Assembly (NCBI RefSeq): GCF_025751575.1
Contig: NZ_JAOWLA010000015.1
Coordinates: forward strand, 40,912-104,911
Direction of reading: 5' to 3'
DNA from: Albidovulum sediminicola
Lineage (GTDB): Bacteria; Pseudomonadota; Alphaproteobacteria; Rhodobacterales; Rhodobacteraceae
Length of the DNA stretch: 64,000 bases
Shown here: piece after piece, positions 26,153 through 37,246 of the stretch
Layout of the letters: the number at the start of each line of letters is the position of its first letter
Numbering within the stretch: the first letter of the stretch is position 1
Notes under the pieces: generated by a model
Told to the model about the DNA's origin: nothing
What the model saw: only the letters and a program-made list of their open reading frames with translations
Database searches by the model: none
Translations under genes and position numbers: made by a program

Positions 26153-27529
26153 ATGACGAACGATACCTGGGGGACTGTGCGCGATGAACTTATCAAGGCG
26201 GTTGGAAAGAATAATTTCGTCACCTGGATCGAACCTCTCCGCCTGATCGGGCTCGACGGCGGCATTGCGCGCTTCGAGGCGCCGACCAAGTTCATGCGCG
26301 ACTGGGTTTCGCGCAACTTCGCCGAGCAGATTCGCGCGCATCTGGCGCGCACCGGCAAGGCGGTCGAACGGATCGAGTTTCTCGTCGCCGCGTCACGCCC
26401 CGCACCCGTTCCGCTCGCCCAGATCGCCGAACGTCCTGCGCGCCGCCGCCCGATGCCCGCCGTGGTGCGTGGCGCGGACGAGGCGGAACTGCCCGGGGCG
26501 CCGCTCGATTCGCGTTTCACCTTTGACAACTTTGTCGTCGGTAAGCCGAACGAACTGGCCCATGCCGCCGCGCGCCGCGTGGCCGAAGGCGGGCCGACGA
26601 CCTTCAACCCGCTTTTCCTTTACGGCGGCGTCGGGCTCGGCAAGACCCACCTGATGCACGCCATCGCGCATGAGCTTCGCACGCGCCGGCCGGATCTGAG
26701 GGTGCTTTACCTCTCCGCGGAACAGTTCATGTACCGCTTCATCCAGGCTTTGCGCGAAAAGCAGGTCATGGACTTCAAGGAGATGTTCCGCGCGGTCGAC
26801 GTGCTGATGGTCGATGACGTTCAGTTCATCGCCGGCAAGGACAGCACCCAGGAAGAGTTCTTCCACACGTTCAACGCGCTCGTTGACCAGAACAAGCAGA
26901 TCGTCATTTCCGCCGACCGCGCCCCCGGCGAGATCAAGGATCTGGAGGAGCGGATCAAGAGCCGCCTGCAATGCGGCCTCGTCGTCGATCTTCACCCCAC
27001 GGACTATGAGCTGCGCCTCGGCATCCTCCAGCAGAAGGCCGAGGCCTACCGCGCGCAGCACGGCAATGTCCGGATGGCCAACGGCATCCTCGAATTCCTC
27101 GCGCATCGCATCTCGACGAACGTGCGCGTGCTCGAAGGCGCGCTGACGCGGCTCTTCGCTTTCGCCTCGCTTGTCGGCCGGGAAATCACGATGGACCTGG
27201 CGCAGGACTGTCTGGCCGATATCCTGCGTGCCTCCGAACGCAAGATCACCATCGAGGAAATCCAGCGCAAGGTTGCCGAACATTACAACATCCGGCTGTC
27301 GGACATGATCGGGCCGAAGCGCGTCCGCACCATCGCCCGCCCGCGCCAGATCGCCATGTACCTCGCCAAGAACATGACCACGCGGTCGCTTCCCGAGATC
27401 GGCCGCCGCTTTGGCGGGCGGGACCACACCACGATCATGCACGGCGTGCGCAAGATCGAGGAACTGAAGGGCAGCGACAACCAGCTGGCCGAGGATCTGA
27501 ACCTGCTCCGGCGCCTCCTGGAGGCCTGA
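26153..27529 (+). CDS. dnaA: Chromosomal replication initiator protein DnaA
   Basis: A 458-residue AAA+ initiator. The N-terminal domain I includes NFVTWIEPLRLI. The AAA+ core has Walker A GGVGLGKTHL (about residues 158-167), Walker B VLMVDDVQFIAGK and sensor/arginine-finger regions. The C-terminal DNA-binding signature is FGGRDHTTIMHGVRKIEEL. Length is normal. It precedes dnaN by 115 bases, with a hairpin between. Confidence 0.97.
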   Translation: MTNDTWGTVRDELIKAVGKNNFVTWIEPLRLIGLDGGIARFEAPTKFMRDWVSRNFAEQIRAHLARTGKAVERIEFLVAASRPAPVPLAQIAERPARRRPMPAVVRGADEAELPGAPLDSRFTFDNFVVGKPNELAHAAARRVAEGGPTTFNPLFLYGGVGLGKTHLMHAIAHELRTRRPDLRVLYLSAEQFMYRFIQALREKQVMDFKEMFRAVDVLMVDDVQFIAGKDSTQEEFFHTFNALVDQNKQIVISADRAPGEIKDLEERIKSRLQCGLVVDLHPTDYELRLGILQQKAEAYRAQHGNVRMANGILEFLAHRISTNVRVLEGALTRLFAFASLVGREITMDLAQDCLADILRASERKITIEEIQRKVAEHYNIRLSDMIGPKRVRTIARPRQIAMYLAKNMTTRSLPEIGRRFGGRDHTTIMHGVRKIEELKGSDNQLAEDLNLLRRLLEA

Positions 27530-27535
27530 GGCAGG

Positions 27536-27562
27536 GCCGGCGGGCGTCTTGACGCCCCCGGC
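27536..27562 (+). terminator. GC hairpin between dnaA and dnaN
   Basis: GCCGG-C-GGGCGTC pairs with GACGCCC-CCGGC (one bulged C, tight loop) seven bases past the dnaA stop. No T tract follows, so it could be a partial terminator, pause or mRNA-processing site. dnaN probably has its own promoter in the remaining 80 bases. Confidence 0.45.
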
Positions 27563-27644
27563 GATCCGTCGGACATTCCCGATAATTCTTGAGCCCGGGG
27601 CGAATTCTGGTAATTCTGCCCTCCCGGCAAGCCAGAGGACGGAA

Positions 27645-28763
27645 ATGAAGATCAGCATCGAACGCGCGACGCTTCTCAAGGCGGTCGGGCAAGCCCAGTC
27701 GGTGGTCGAGCGCCGGAACACCATTCCGATCCTTGCCAATGTCCTGATCGAGGCCGAGGGCAACACCGTCAGCTTCCGCGCCACGGACCTGGATATCGAG
27801 GTCGTCGACAAGGCGCCGGCGCAGGTCGAACGCGCGGGAGCCACGACCGTGTCCGCCGTCATGCTGCACGAGATCGTGCGCAAGCTGCCCGATGGGGCGC
27901 TGGTGCAGCTGACCGCGGATGCGGCAAGCGGTCGCCTGACGGTCGAGGCCGGGCGCTCCACCTTTTCGCTCGCGACGCTGCCGAAGGAAGATTTCCCGGT
28001 CATGGCGTCGTCGGAGTATACCGCGAACTTCTCCGCCCCCGCCCCGATCCTGCGGCGGCTCTTCGACAAGTCGAAGTTCGCGATCTCGACCGAAGAGACG
28101 CGCTATTACCTGAATGGCGTCTACATGCATGTGGCGACCGGCGAGGACGGGCAGGTCCTGCGCTGCGTTGCGACCGACGGCCACAGGCTGGCGCGGATCG
28201 ACGCCCCCTTGCCGGATGGCGCGCAGGGCATGCCGGGGGTGATCGTGCCGCGCAAGACCGTGGGCGAGCTGCGCAAGCTTCTGGACGACGACGACATGCA
28301 GATCGCGGTTTCCGTCTCCGAAACCAAGGTGCGTTTCGCGACGCCGGCGATCACGCTGACTTCCAAGGTGATCGACGGGACCTTCCCGGACTACACCCGC
28401 GTCATTCCCGTCGCGAACGCCCGTCGGCTTGAGGTTGATGCGGCCGAGTTCGCCAAGGCGGTGGACCGTGTGGCGACGGTGTCCTCGGAACGGTCCCGCG
28501 CGGTGAAGCTGCAACTGGACGAAGACCGCCTGATCCTGTCGGTCAATGCACCGGACGCGGGCGCCGCCGAAGAGGAGCTGGCCGTCGCCTATGGCGACGA
28601 ACGGCTTGAGATCGGGTTCAACGCGAAATACCTGCTGGAAATTGCCAGCCAGGTGGACCGCGAAAACGCCGTCTTCCTGTTCAACTCCTCCGGCGACCCG
28701 ACCCTGATGCGCGAAGGCAACGACACCTCGGCGGTCTATGTCGTGATGCCGATGCGCGTCTGA
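27645..28763 (+). CDS. dnaN: DNA polymerase III sliding clamp (beta subunit)
   Basis: A 372-residue processivity clamp. The N-terminus MKISIERATLLKAVGQAQSV and RNTIPILANVLIEA are typical. The middle shows RYYLNGVYMH and ATDGHRLARID, and the C-terminus ends in YVVMPMRV, matching the conserved (Y)xxMPMR(L). ATG 27645 with AGAGGACGGAA upstream is chosen over earlier in-frame codons in the dnaA-dnaN gap. Confidence 0.97.
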   Translation: MKISIERATLLKAVGQAQSVVERRNTIPILANVLIEAEGNTVSFRATDLDIEVVDKAPAQVERAGATTVSAVMLHEIVRKLPDGALVQLTADAASGRLTVEAGRSTFSLATLPKEDFPVMASSEYTANFSAPAPILRRLFDKSKFAISTEETRYYLNGVYMHVATGEDGQVLRCVATDGHRLARIDAPLPDGAQGMPGVIVPRKTVGELRKLLDDDDMQIAVSVSETKVRFATPAITLTSKVIDGTFPDYTRVIPVANARRLEVDAAEFAKAVDRVATVSSERSRAVKLQLDEDRLILSVNAPDAGAAEEELAVAYGDERLEIGFNAKYLLEIASQVDRENAVFLFNSSGDPTLMREGNDTSAVYVVMPMRV

Positions 28764-28801
28764 TCCGCGCCCCGGGTCAACGATCGAAAGGCACAGGCCC
28801 C

Positions 28802-29911
28802 TTGCCGCGCCTCGCCGTGACATCGCTGCTCATGTCGCATTTCCGTTCGCACCGGCGCACGGAAATGTCCTTCGACGGGCGCCCTGTCGCGATCTACGGG
28901 CCGAATGGCGCAGGCAAGACCAATATCATCGAGGCGGTATCGCTCCTCTCCCCCGGCCGCGGGCTGCGCCGCGCGGGTCCGGAGGAGATCGCCCGCCGCC
29001 CGGAGGCGCTGGGCTGGAAGATCCGCTCGGAGGTCGCAAGCCTTCACCAGACGCATGAGGTCGAGACCTTCGCCGAGCCCGGCGCAAGCCGGTCGGTGGT
29101 GATCGACGGCAAGCCGGCCCCGCAAGCCGCGCTGGGCCGGATCTTGCGGATGCTCTGGCTGGTTCCGGCAATGGACCGTCTCTGGATCGAGGGGGCGGAG
29201 GGGCGCCGCCGCTTTCTGGACCGGATGACGCTGTCGTTCGAGCCCGGACACGCGGACGCCGTCCTGACCTATGAGAAGGCCATGCGCGAACGCAACCGCC
29301 TGCTGCGCGATCAGGTCCGCGACCCCCGCTGGTACGGCGCGCTTGAGTCGCAGATGGCCGAGGCAGGGACCATGATCCAGCGTAACCGGGCCGGGGCGGT
29401 CGCGCGGGTGGTGGCGGCGCAGGCCGGGGCGGAGACCGCATTTCCGGCGGCCGACCTGACGATCCTTGACCCCGACGGCGCCGCAACGGGGGCCGAAGAC
29501 CTGGCTGAGGCGCTGGCCGCTGGCCGCAGTCGCGACATGGCGGCGGGCCGGACCCTGCTAGGCCCGCACCGCGCCGACCTTGGGGCGGTCTACGCGGCCA
29601 AGGGGGCGCCCGCCGCCCAGGCCTCGACCGGAGAGCAGAAGGCGCTATTGATCTCGCTGATCCTGGCCAACGCGCGGGCTCTGGCGGATGATTTCGGCGC
29701 CCCGCCGATCCTTCTGCTGGACGAAGTGGCGGCGCATCTCGATGCGGGCCGGCGCGCGGCGCTGTACGATGAGATCTGCGCACTCGGTGCGCAGGCCTTT
29801 CTGACGGGAACGGGGGCCGAACTGTTCGAAACGCTTGGTCCGCGCGCCCAGGCCTTTGAGGTCGCCGATGGCGGCGGCACATCCGCCGTAAGCGAAAGGA
29901 GCTGGACATGA
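28802..29911 (+). CDS. recF: DNA replication and repair protein RecF
   Basis: A 369-residue SMC-like ATPase acting in gap repair with RecO and RecR. Walker A is GPNGAGKTN near residue 34. The signature region STGEQKALLISLILANAR and Walker B PPILLLDEVAAHLDAGRR are intact. The start is a TTG (28802); no ATG in frame gives the expected N-terminus LAVTSLLMSHFRSHRR. The end overlaps the next gene by four bases. Confidence 0.95.
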   Translation: MPRLAVTSLLMSHFRSHRRTEMSFDGRPVAIYGPNGAGKTNIIEAVSLLSPGRGLRRAGPEEIARRPEALGWKIRSEVASLHQTHEVETFAEPGASRSVVIDGKPAPQAALGRILRMLWLVPAMDRLWIEGAEGRRRFLDRMTLSFEPGHADAVLTYEKAMRERNRLLRDQVRDPRWYGALESQMAEAGTMIQRNRAGAVARVVAAQAGAETAFPAADLTILDPDGAATGAEDLAEALAAGRSRDMAAGRTLLGPHRADLGAVYAAKGAPAAQASTGEQKALLISLILANARALADDFGAPPILLLDEVAAHLDAGRRAALYDEICALGAQAFLTGTGAELFETLGPRAQAFEVADGGGTSAVSERSWT

Positions 29912-30342
29912 CCCCGCAACGCGTGACGCTGATCACCCTTGGCGTGAAAGATCTGGCCCGGTCCCGCGCCTTCTACGAGGCGCTTGGCTGGCGCGCCGCG
30001 CAGGCGCAGGAGGGGGTGGTCTTCTTCCAGATGCTGGGCACGGTGCTGGGGCTTTTCGGTCTCGACGCGCTGGCTGAGGATCAGGGCAGGCCGGGCGCGA
30101 AACTAGGCACTGGCGCCGCGACGCTTGCCCAGAACTTCCCGACCGAGGCCGAGGTGGATGCCGCCTGGACTGCGGCGTTAGAGGCCGGGGCGACGCCGCT
30201 CAAACGGCCCGAGAAGGTCTTCTGGGGCGGGTATTCGGGCTATTACGCCGATCCGGACGGCCATGTCTGGGAACTGGCGATGAACCCGTTCTGGCCGCTT
30301 TCGCCCGATGGCAGCCTGAAGCTTCCGGGTGCGGGGGGCTAG
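29908..30342 (+). CDS. VOC-family (glyoxalase/dioxygenase fold) protein
   Basis: A 144-residue protein with the paired beta-alpha-beta-beta-beta VOC fold: VTLITLGVKDLARSRAFYEA in the first module and GGYSGYYADPDGHVWELAMN in the second. The first metal histidine usual at the start of strand one is absent, while His and Glu near the C-terminus remain, so metal binding is uncertain. Function unknown. It is translationally coupled to recF (ATGA), an atypical member of the replication block. Confidence 0.85.
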   Translation: MTPQRVTLITLGVKDLARSRAFYEALGWRAAQAQEGVVFFQMLGTVLGLFGLDALAEDQGRPGAKLGTGAATLAQNFPTEAEVDAAWTAALEAGATPLKRPEKVFWGGYSGYYADPDGHVWELAMNPFWPLSPDGSLKLPGAGG

Positions 30343-30455
30343 GCCCGCCGATCCCGACGGCCCCCCGCGCAAATCCCATTGAAAGTTCCGAGGCGGCATG
30401 CCAGCGTCGCGCCGCGCGCCCGAGGGGCGTGCATCCGGGACGGCGGCGGGGTGCC

Positions 30456-31079
30456 ATGACGGTCACGATGAACGAGCTTTGGCTTTATGCGGGCGCGCTG
30501 GCCATCCTCTGGCTGACGCCGGGGCCGGTGTTCGTCGCACTGACCGCGCGGTCGCTGTCGGGCGGCTTCCGTTCCGCGTGGCCCCTGGCGGTGGGGGTGA
30601 CGATCGGGGATATCGTCTGGCCGCTGACCGCGATCTTCGGGCTGACCTGGGTCGTGTCCCGTGTCGACAACCTGCTGACGATCCTCCACTGGGTCGCGGC
30701 GGGCATCTTCCTTCTTATGGGCGCGGCGCTGATCCGGACCGCGCACCGCTCCATTCTGGTGGCGGAGGGGCGGATGACGCGGCCGGGGATCTGGCCGGCC
30801 TTTTCCGCAGGCCTGGCCGCCGTGATCGGCAACCCCAAGGCGGTGCTGTTCTACATGGGGGTGCTGCCGGGCTTCTTCGATCTGTCGCGCGTCACCGGGC
30901 CGGACATCGCCGTCATCCTCGCCATGTCGGCCTTGATCCCGTTTTCGGGAAACCTGCTGGCGGCCTTCGCCGTTGGGCAGGCCCGGCGCATCCTGCGCTC
31001 GCCACGGGCGCTCTGGTGGATCAATGTCTGCGCCGGGGGGCTGCTGGTGATCGTGGGGGTGTTGATCGCCCTGCTCTGA
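30456..31079 (+). CDS. LysE/RhtB-family exporter
   Basis: A 207-residue inner-membrane protein with about six hydrophobic segments. LTPGPVFVALTARSLSGGFR near the N-terminus is the LysE-family PGP motif, and GNPKAVLFYMGVLPGF is the second family block. Members export amino acids or related metabolites; the substrate is not predictable. ATG 30456 is preferred to upstream in-frame starts. It lies between the recF-VOC pair and gyrB. Confidence 0.87.
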   Translation: MTVTMNELWLYAGALAILWLTPGPVFVALTARSLSGGFRSAWPLAVGVTIGDIVWPLTAIFGLTWVVSRVDNLLTILHWVAAGIFLLMGAALIRTAHRSILVAEGRMTRPGIWPAFSAGLAAVIGNPKAVLFYMGVLPGFFDLSRVTGPDIAVILAMSALIPFSGNLLAAFAVGQARRILRSPRALWWINVCAGGLLVIVGVLIALL

Positions 31080-31101
31080 CGCAAAATCTTGTGTCTTCGG
31101 C

Positions 31102-31130
31102 GTGACAATATACGCCCCGGGCCCTATAAG
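31102..31130 (+). promoter_or_regulatory. Probable housekeeping promoter of gyrB
   Basis: GTGACA (31102-31107) and TATAAG (31125-31130) are separated by 17 bases, and the -10 lies 28 bases before the gyrB ATG. Both hexamers match the sigma-70 consensus at five of six positions. gyrB promoters often respond to supercoiling; this cannot be judged here. Confidence 0.65.
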
Positions 31131-31143
31131 ATGCGCAGAATAA

Positions 31144-33597
<2,454 letters not shown>

Positions 33598-33637
33598 CCG
33601 CTTGTAGGGGTGCGCATGGCGTTGCAGTTGCGGAATA

Positions 33638-33660
33638 GTTTTGCGTTTGTTGCGCAAAAC
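33638..33660. repeat. Inverted repeat downstream of gyrB
   Basis: GTTTTGCG and CGCAAAAC form a perfect eight-base inverted repeat around a seven-base spacer, 40 bases past the gyrB stop. There is no T tract after it on the plus strand, so it may be a weak terminator or an old operator of the pseudogene that follows. Confidence 0.5.
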
Positions 33661-33796
33661 ACTGCACGCCCGTAGAGCACGTCGAATTGAAGAATGGTCG
33701 GAAATTCCCGAGTTTGTCCGTCGTCAGATGATTTGGAACGAGAGCGCCTGATTTCGGACTGCTGACCTTTGCCGTGCCGGGGGCGCAGCGCCGCGA

Positions 33797-34623
33797 ATGA
33801 GGGGGAGGGTGTCGCTGACCGGATGGCGGATCGGCAGCGCGATTGTGCGCTGGCTGGCAACGGCCTCCGTTGCACTTTGCGCGGAGGCACCCCGGCTCGC
33901 CATCGCAACCTGGCGCGGCTGCGAGGAGGCCTGACAGGGCTTCCGGGATTACCTGACCGGGACGGGGTGCGACGTCGAATTCACGATCCCGGGCGCCGCC
34001 CAGGACAAGGCGCGACGGCCCGGCATCCTCGCCGCGGCGCACGCTGGAGGCCCATGGCGCACCGGACCTCAACACGGGCAGTCCGCAGGTGTTCATGACC
34101 GTGGCCGACCCGGTCGGCTCCGGCATCATCAGGTCGCTTGCGGATACCGACCGCACGAACATGACCGGCACCTGGAGCCGGACGCCTGAAACCATGACGT
34201 CGCAGACGATGCGCGACTTGATGCCCTCGCTCCGCCATATCGGCCTGCAGTTCAACGGCGACGAGAAGAACTCCACCGTCAGGCGGGACGAAACGGCGCT
34301 GGCCGCGGAACAGGGCCTGACAATCACCGCGAGGGAAAGCGCGCTTGACGCGGGCGGCGCGCGCTGCGGGGACGTCGGTCCGCAGGCCTTGCGAGGAAAG
34401 GGTCAGGAGGGGGCCGCGCTGATCTCGGTCGCGGCGCGTTGCTACGGCGTTGGCCAGCTGGCGGGTGAGCAAGCCGAACGGATCCTCTTCGACCATACCC
34501 CCGGGCGATCTGCCTGCCCTGCGGATGGAGGAGTTCGTCGTGAGGCTCAACATGTCGGTGACCAACGTGATCGGGGCCTGCCCGCGCATTGGGCTCGCGC
34601 AGGTGGCCGAGATCGTCGAATGA
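33797..34623 (+). pseudogene. Degraded ABC substrate-binding protein (ABC_sub_bind/TrpX-like)
   Basis: Three reading frames carry pieces of one protein. From ATG 33797 come a hydrophobic leader and LAIATWRGCEEA, then an in-frame TGA at 33932, then QGFRDYLTGTGCDVEFTIPG. After a frame break, VFMTVADPVGSGIIRSLADT starts near 34092 and continues to LISVAARCYGVGQLAGEQAE. The last frame holds GDLPALRMEEFVVRLNMSV and ends LAQVAEIVE at TGA 34621-34623. The pieces are in the correct order for the PF04392-type family, but the middle (around 34020-34090) is shortened. One stop, at least two frameshifts and a deletion make it non-functional. No partner permease or ATPase is adjacent. Confidence 0.85.
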
Positions 34624-34810
34624 ATCTCTGACGAAGCGCGCCCGAGGGGCGTCCCGCTGGCGGAAACGCAGCCCGGGCAAATTGACGCGCCCCCGGACGA
34701 CTCGATTGACTGAGACCAGCCGAATGCTAGCGTTTCCTTGCGCTGAAGTCGGCAGGCAGTCAGTCTAATCGGTGTGTGCCATGAGCAGTCCTTTTGCCAA
34801 GGAGGTCGCC

Positions 34811-36367
34811 ATGGACGCCCGCACGAGTAGCCGCAAACGCACCCGCACCGCCCGCACGAGAGATGCCGCGGATGCCTTTCGGCAGGAACCGCCCGAATTC
34901 TCGCGTGTCATGTTCGGTTTTCTCAGCGACTCCGAGGTCGAGTGGCTGAAGGAACGGGTTGAGGACGTTCTGGCCGATTACGGTGTCGCGATCCTTCATC
35001 CGGACGCCTACGAACGCCTTCTTGCTGCAGGCGCCAAGCCTGGGACGGACGCGAACCGCATCCGCATGCCGCGCGACCTGATCCAGGAGGCCATGGCGGC
35101 CACGCCGAAGTCGGTCCGGCTTGGCGGCAAGGAGGCAGGGTTCAACATCGACCTGCCGCGCGCCGACCGGGGTTTCATCATGCGGACCGGAACCGGCGCG
35201 CATGGCTATGTGAACCCGCGCGACGCCAGTTACCGCAAGATGGACCTTGCGGCGGTGTCCGAGATCGCCGCCGTCGCCAGCGCGCTGGACGAGGTCGGGT
35301 TCATCGCCCATCCCTTCGTCCACGGCGTACCCGAGGTGACATCCGACATTCACAGCTTTGGCCGCCTGATCGCGCGAACGCCGAAGCATATCTGGATGCA
35401 GCCCTACCAGTGGGAGAACGTGGACTACCTGATGCGCATCGCCGCCGTCGCGGCGGGTGGCGAGGCGCAACTGCGCGCCAATCCGATCACCAGCTGCATC
35501 ACCTGCTCCTTCACGCCGCTCGAATTCAAGTACATGGACACCCATGTCATCATGAAGGCGGGGGAATATGGCATTCCGCTCCACGCCTGCTCGCTGCCGT
35601 CCTCGGGTGGGACGGCGCCCTTGTCGGTGCCCTCCATGGCGATCATGGCGGCGGCCGAGATCGTCGGCATGACCGTGATGGCGCATATCCTCGCGCCGGG
35701 AACGCCGGTGATCGCGACGCCGCTGATGTTCACACTGGACATGCGCACGGGCAGCGCCCTGCAAAGCTGCGTCGAATCCCTGCAGGCGGCCAGCATGTCG
35801 ATCCAGCTGATGAAGCGGGGCTGGGGTGTCATCGCGCATACCTACGGATCGGGCTCCGACACGCCGGACGTGGATCACCAGTCGATGGCGGAACGCGCGC
35901 TGTTGACCCAGACGGTCGCACTTGCGGGGGCCGACATCCTGGGCGGCGTGGGGCAACTGGAATGCGCCACCGTCTTCAGCCCGGTGCAGGCGGTTCTGGA
36001 CAACGAGGTGGGCGCCATGATGCGGCGCTTCATTCGCAAGCCCAGCCTCGACAAGGAGGCGCTGAACTGGGACGAGCTGATGCAGATCCGGACCGGCGGC
36101 CATTTCCTTGACAGTGCCCACACGATCGCCACCTGCCGCGATCAGCTGTCGCCCAAGGTGTTCAAGCGGATCGGCCGCGACGACTATGAAAAGTCCGGGC
36201 GCCGGGCGGCCTTTGACGAGGCGCGCGAGTTTGCGCTGGCGGCGATCGCGGCCGCGCCCGAACAGGGCCTATTGAGCGCGGAGCAGGAGCGCGAGATCGC
36301 CGCCCTGACCGCGCGCGCCGACGAACATATCGTTGCCGCCTATTCGGGCGTCGTATCCGTGATCTGA
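34811..36367 (+). CDS. MttB-family (trimethylamine methyltransferase-like) protein
   Basis: A 518-residue TIM-barrel methyltransferase of the COG5598 superfamily. No in-frame TAG is present, so it is the non-pyrrolysine type, like glycine betaine methyltransferase MtgB, which transfers a methyl group from a quaternary amine to a corrinoid protein. AAGGAGG six bases before ATG 34811 fixes the start. No corrinoid-binding protein, reactivase or second methyltransferase lies nearby, so partners must be elsewhere. The substrate is unknown. The gene stands alone, 168 bases before a GntR-led operon with which it may share regulation. Confidence 0.88.
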   Translation: MDARTSSRKRTRTARTRDAADAFRQEPPEFSRVMFGFLSDSEVEWLKERVEDVLADYGVAILHPDAYERLLAAGAKPGTDANRIRMPRDLIQEAMAATPKSVRLGGKEAGFNIDLPRADRGFIMRTGTGAHGYVNPRDASYRKMDLAAVSEIAAVASALDEVGFIAHPFVHGVPEVTSDIHSFGRLIARTPKHIWMQPYQWENVDYLMRIAAVAAGGEAQLRANPITSCITCSFTPLEFKYMDTHVIMKAGEYGIPLHACSLPSSGGTAPLSVPSMAIMAAAEIVGMTVMAHILAPGTPVIATPLMFTLDMRTGSALQSCVESLQAASMSIQLMKRGWGVIAHTYGSGSDTPDVDHQSMAERALLTQTVALAGADILGGVGQLECATVFSPVQAVLDNEVGAMMRRFIRKPSLDKEALNWDELMQIRTGGHFLDSAHTIATCRDQLSPKVFKRIGRDDYEKSGRRAAFDEAREFALAAIAAAPEQGLLSAEQEREIAALTARADEHIVAAYSGVVSVI

Positions 36368-36457
36368 AACCGACGGTCCTTGCCGCCTTGCTCCGCCCGG
36401 GGCGGGCAGGGGCTAGACGGTGCGCGCCGCCTGGGGCGCCCCCTCCTGCCCAGGATC

Positions 36458-36478
36458 AGCGCCGATGGATTCGGCGCT
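36458..36478. terminator. Hairpin between the mttB-like gene and the GntR operon
   Basis: AGCGCCGA and TCGGCGCT pair perfectly around TGGAT, 90 bases past the mttB-like stop and 58 bases before the GntR gene. No T tract follows. It may end the upstream transcript or lie in the operon leader. Confidence 0.45.
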
Positions 36479-36535
36479 TGACGGATGTGTGGCTCCGGAT
36501 ACGGTACAGGTAGGAACAGGTTCGGTGAGTAACCC

Positions 36536-37246
36536 ATGTCCACCCGGATCGGAATCGCAAAGTCTGAACTCGTCGCCCAGACGCTGGAGCGCGAGATCCG
36601 CGAGGGTCGCGTCGCACACGGCGAGCTGCTTGAAAGCGAGGGCGCGCTCATGCGGCGCTTCGCGGTCAGCAGGAACACCGTGCGCAAGGGGCTGGAGCTT
36701 CTGACCCGGCAGGGTCTGATCACCACGCGCTCGGGCATCGGATCCTTCGTGACCTATGACGGGACGACCATCGACAGCAACCTGGGCTGGACCGTCGCGC
36801 TGTCGCACGGGGCAGGCGAGGTGATCACGCGCCTCCTGCGGCTTGGCCGTGGGGCGAGTGCGCGCGCGGACCGGATGCTCGGGTCGGTGCAGGAATACCT
36901 CTGCGTCGATCGCCTGCGGTTCTGCACCGGAGCGAAACAGGGGATTTCGCTGGAGCGCAGCCGCCTGCCCTGGCGCGATGCCTACGCCGAGGCGGCCGCG
37001 AACGGGCTGACGGATCAATCGCTGAACCGCACCCTGGCCGATCTGGGTCTCTTTGCCGCGAAGGGGCAAGAGACGGCGGGCGTCATCCCCGCGCTTTCCG
37101 AGGTCGACGCCACGATCATGGAGCGGCCCGCGGGCACCCCGATGCTGCGCCTCGAACGCGTCACGCGCTGCGCGGACGGCAGCGTCCTCGAATATGTCGA
37201 TAGCATCCTTGATCCCGCGCGCTTCGGCCTGAGGATCGACTTCTGA
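36536..37246 (+). CDS. GntR/HutC-family regulator (YegW-like) with UTRA domain
   Basis: A 236-residue regulator. The N-terminal winged helix (residues about 8-75) shows LMRRFAVSRNTVRKGLELLT and GLITTRSGIGSFVTY. The C-terminal UTRA effector domain ends RLERVTRCADGSVLEYVDSI. It is the first gene of a seven-gene operon, and its stop overlaps the next start (TGATG). The order GntR, ADP-ribosylglycohydrolase, PfkB kinase recalls E. coli yegW next to yegTUV, where yegW is the regulator. It presumably responds to the imported substrate or a phosphorylated product. Confidence 0.88.
   Translation: MSTRIGIAKSELVAQTLEREIREGRVAHGELLESEGALMRRFAVSRNTVRKGLELLTRQGLITTRSGIGSFVTYDGTTIDSNLGWTVALSHGAGEVITRLLRLGRGASARADRMLGSVQEYLCVDRLRFCTGAKQGISLERSRLPWRDAYAEAAANGLTDQSLNRTLADLGLFAAKGQETAGVIPALSEVDATIMERPAGTPMLRLERVTRCADGSVLEYVDSILDPARFGLRIDF

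Noticed and set aside
33932..33934. In-frame TGA at a family cysteine position as a possible selenocysteine codon
   Set aside because: Downstream frameshifts and a deletion break the same gene, no SECIS-like hairpin directly follows, and no selenocysteine genes are in the window. Decay is the simpler explanation.
34811..36367. Pyrrolysine-type trimethylamine methyltransferase
   Set aside because: The reading frame is open from start to end without an internal TAG, so it is the non-pyrrolysine branch of the MttB superfamily.
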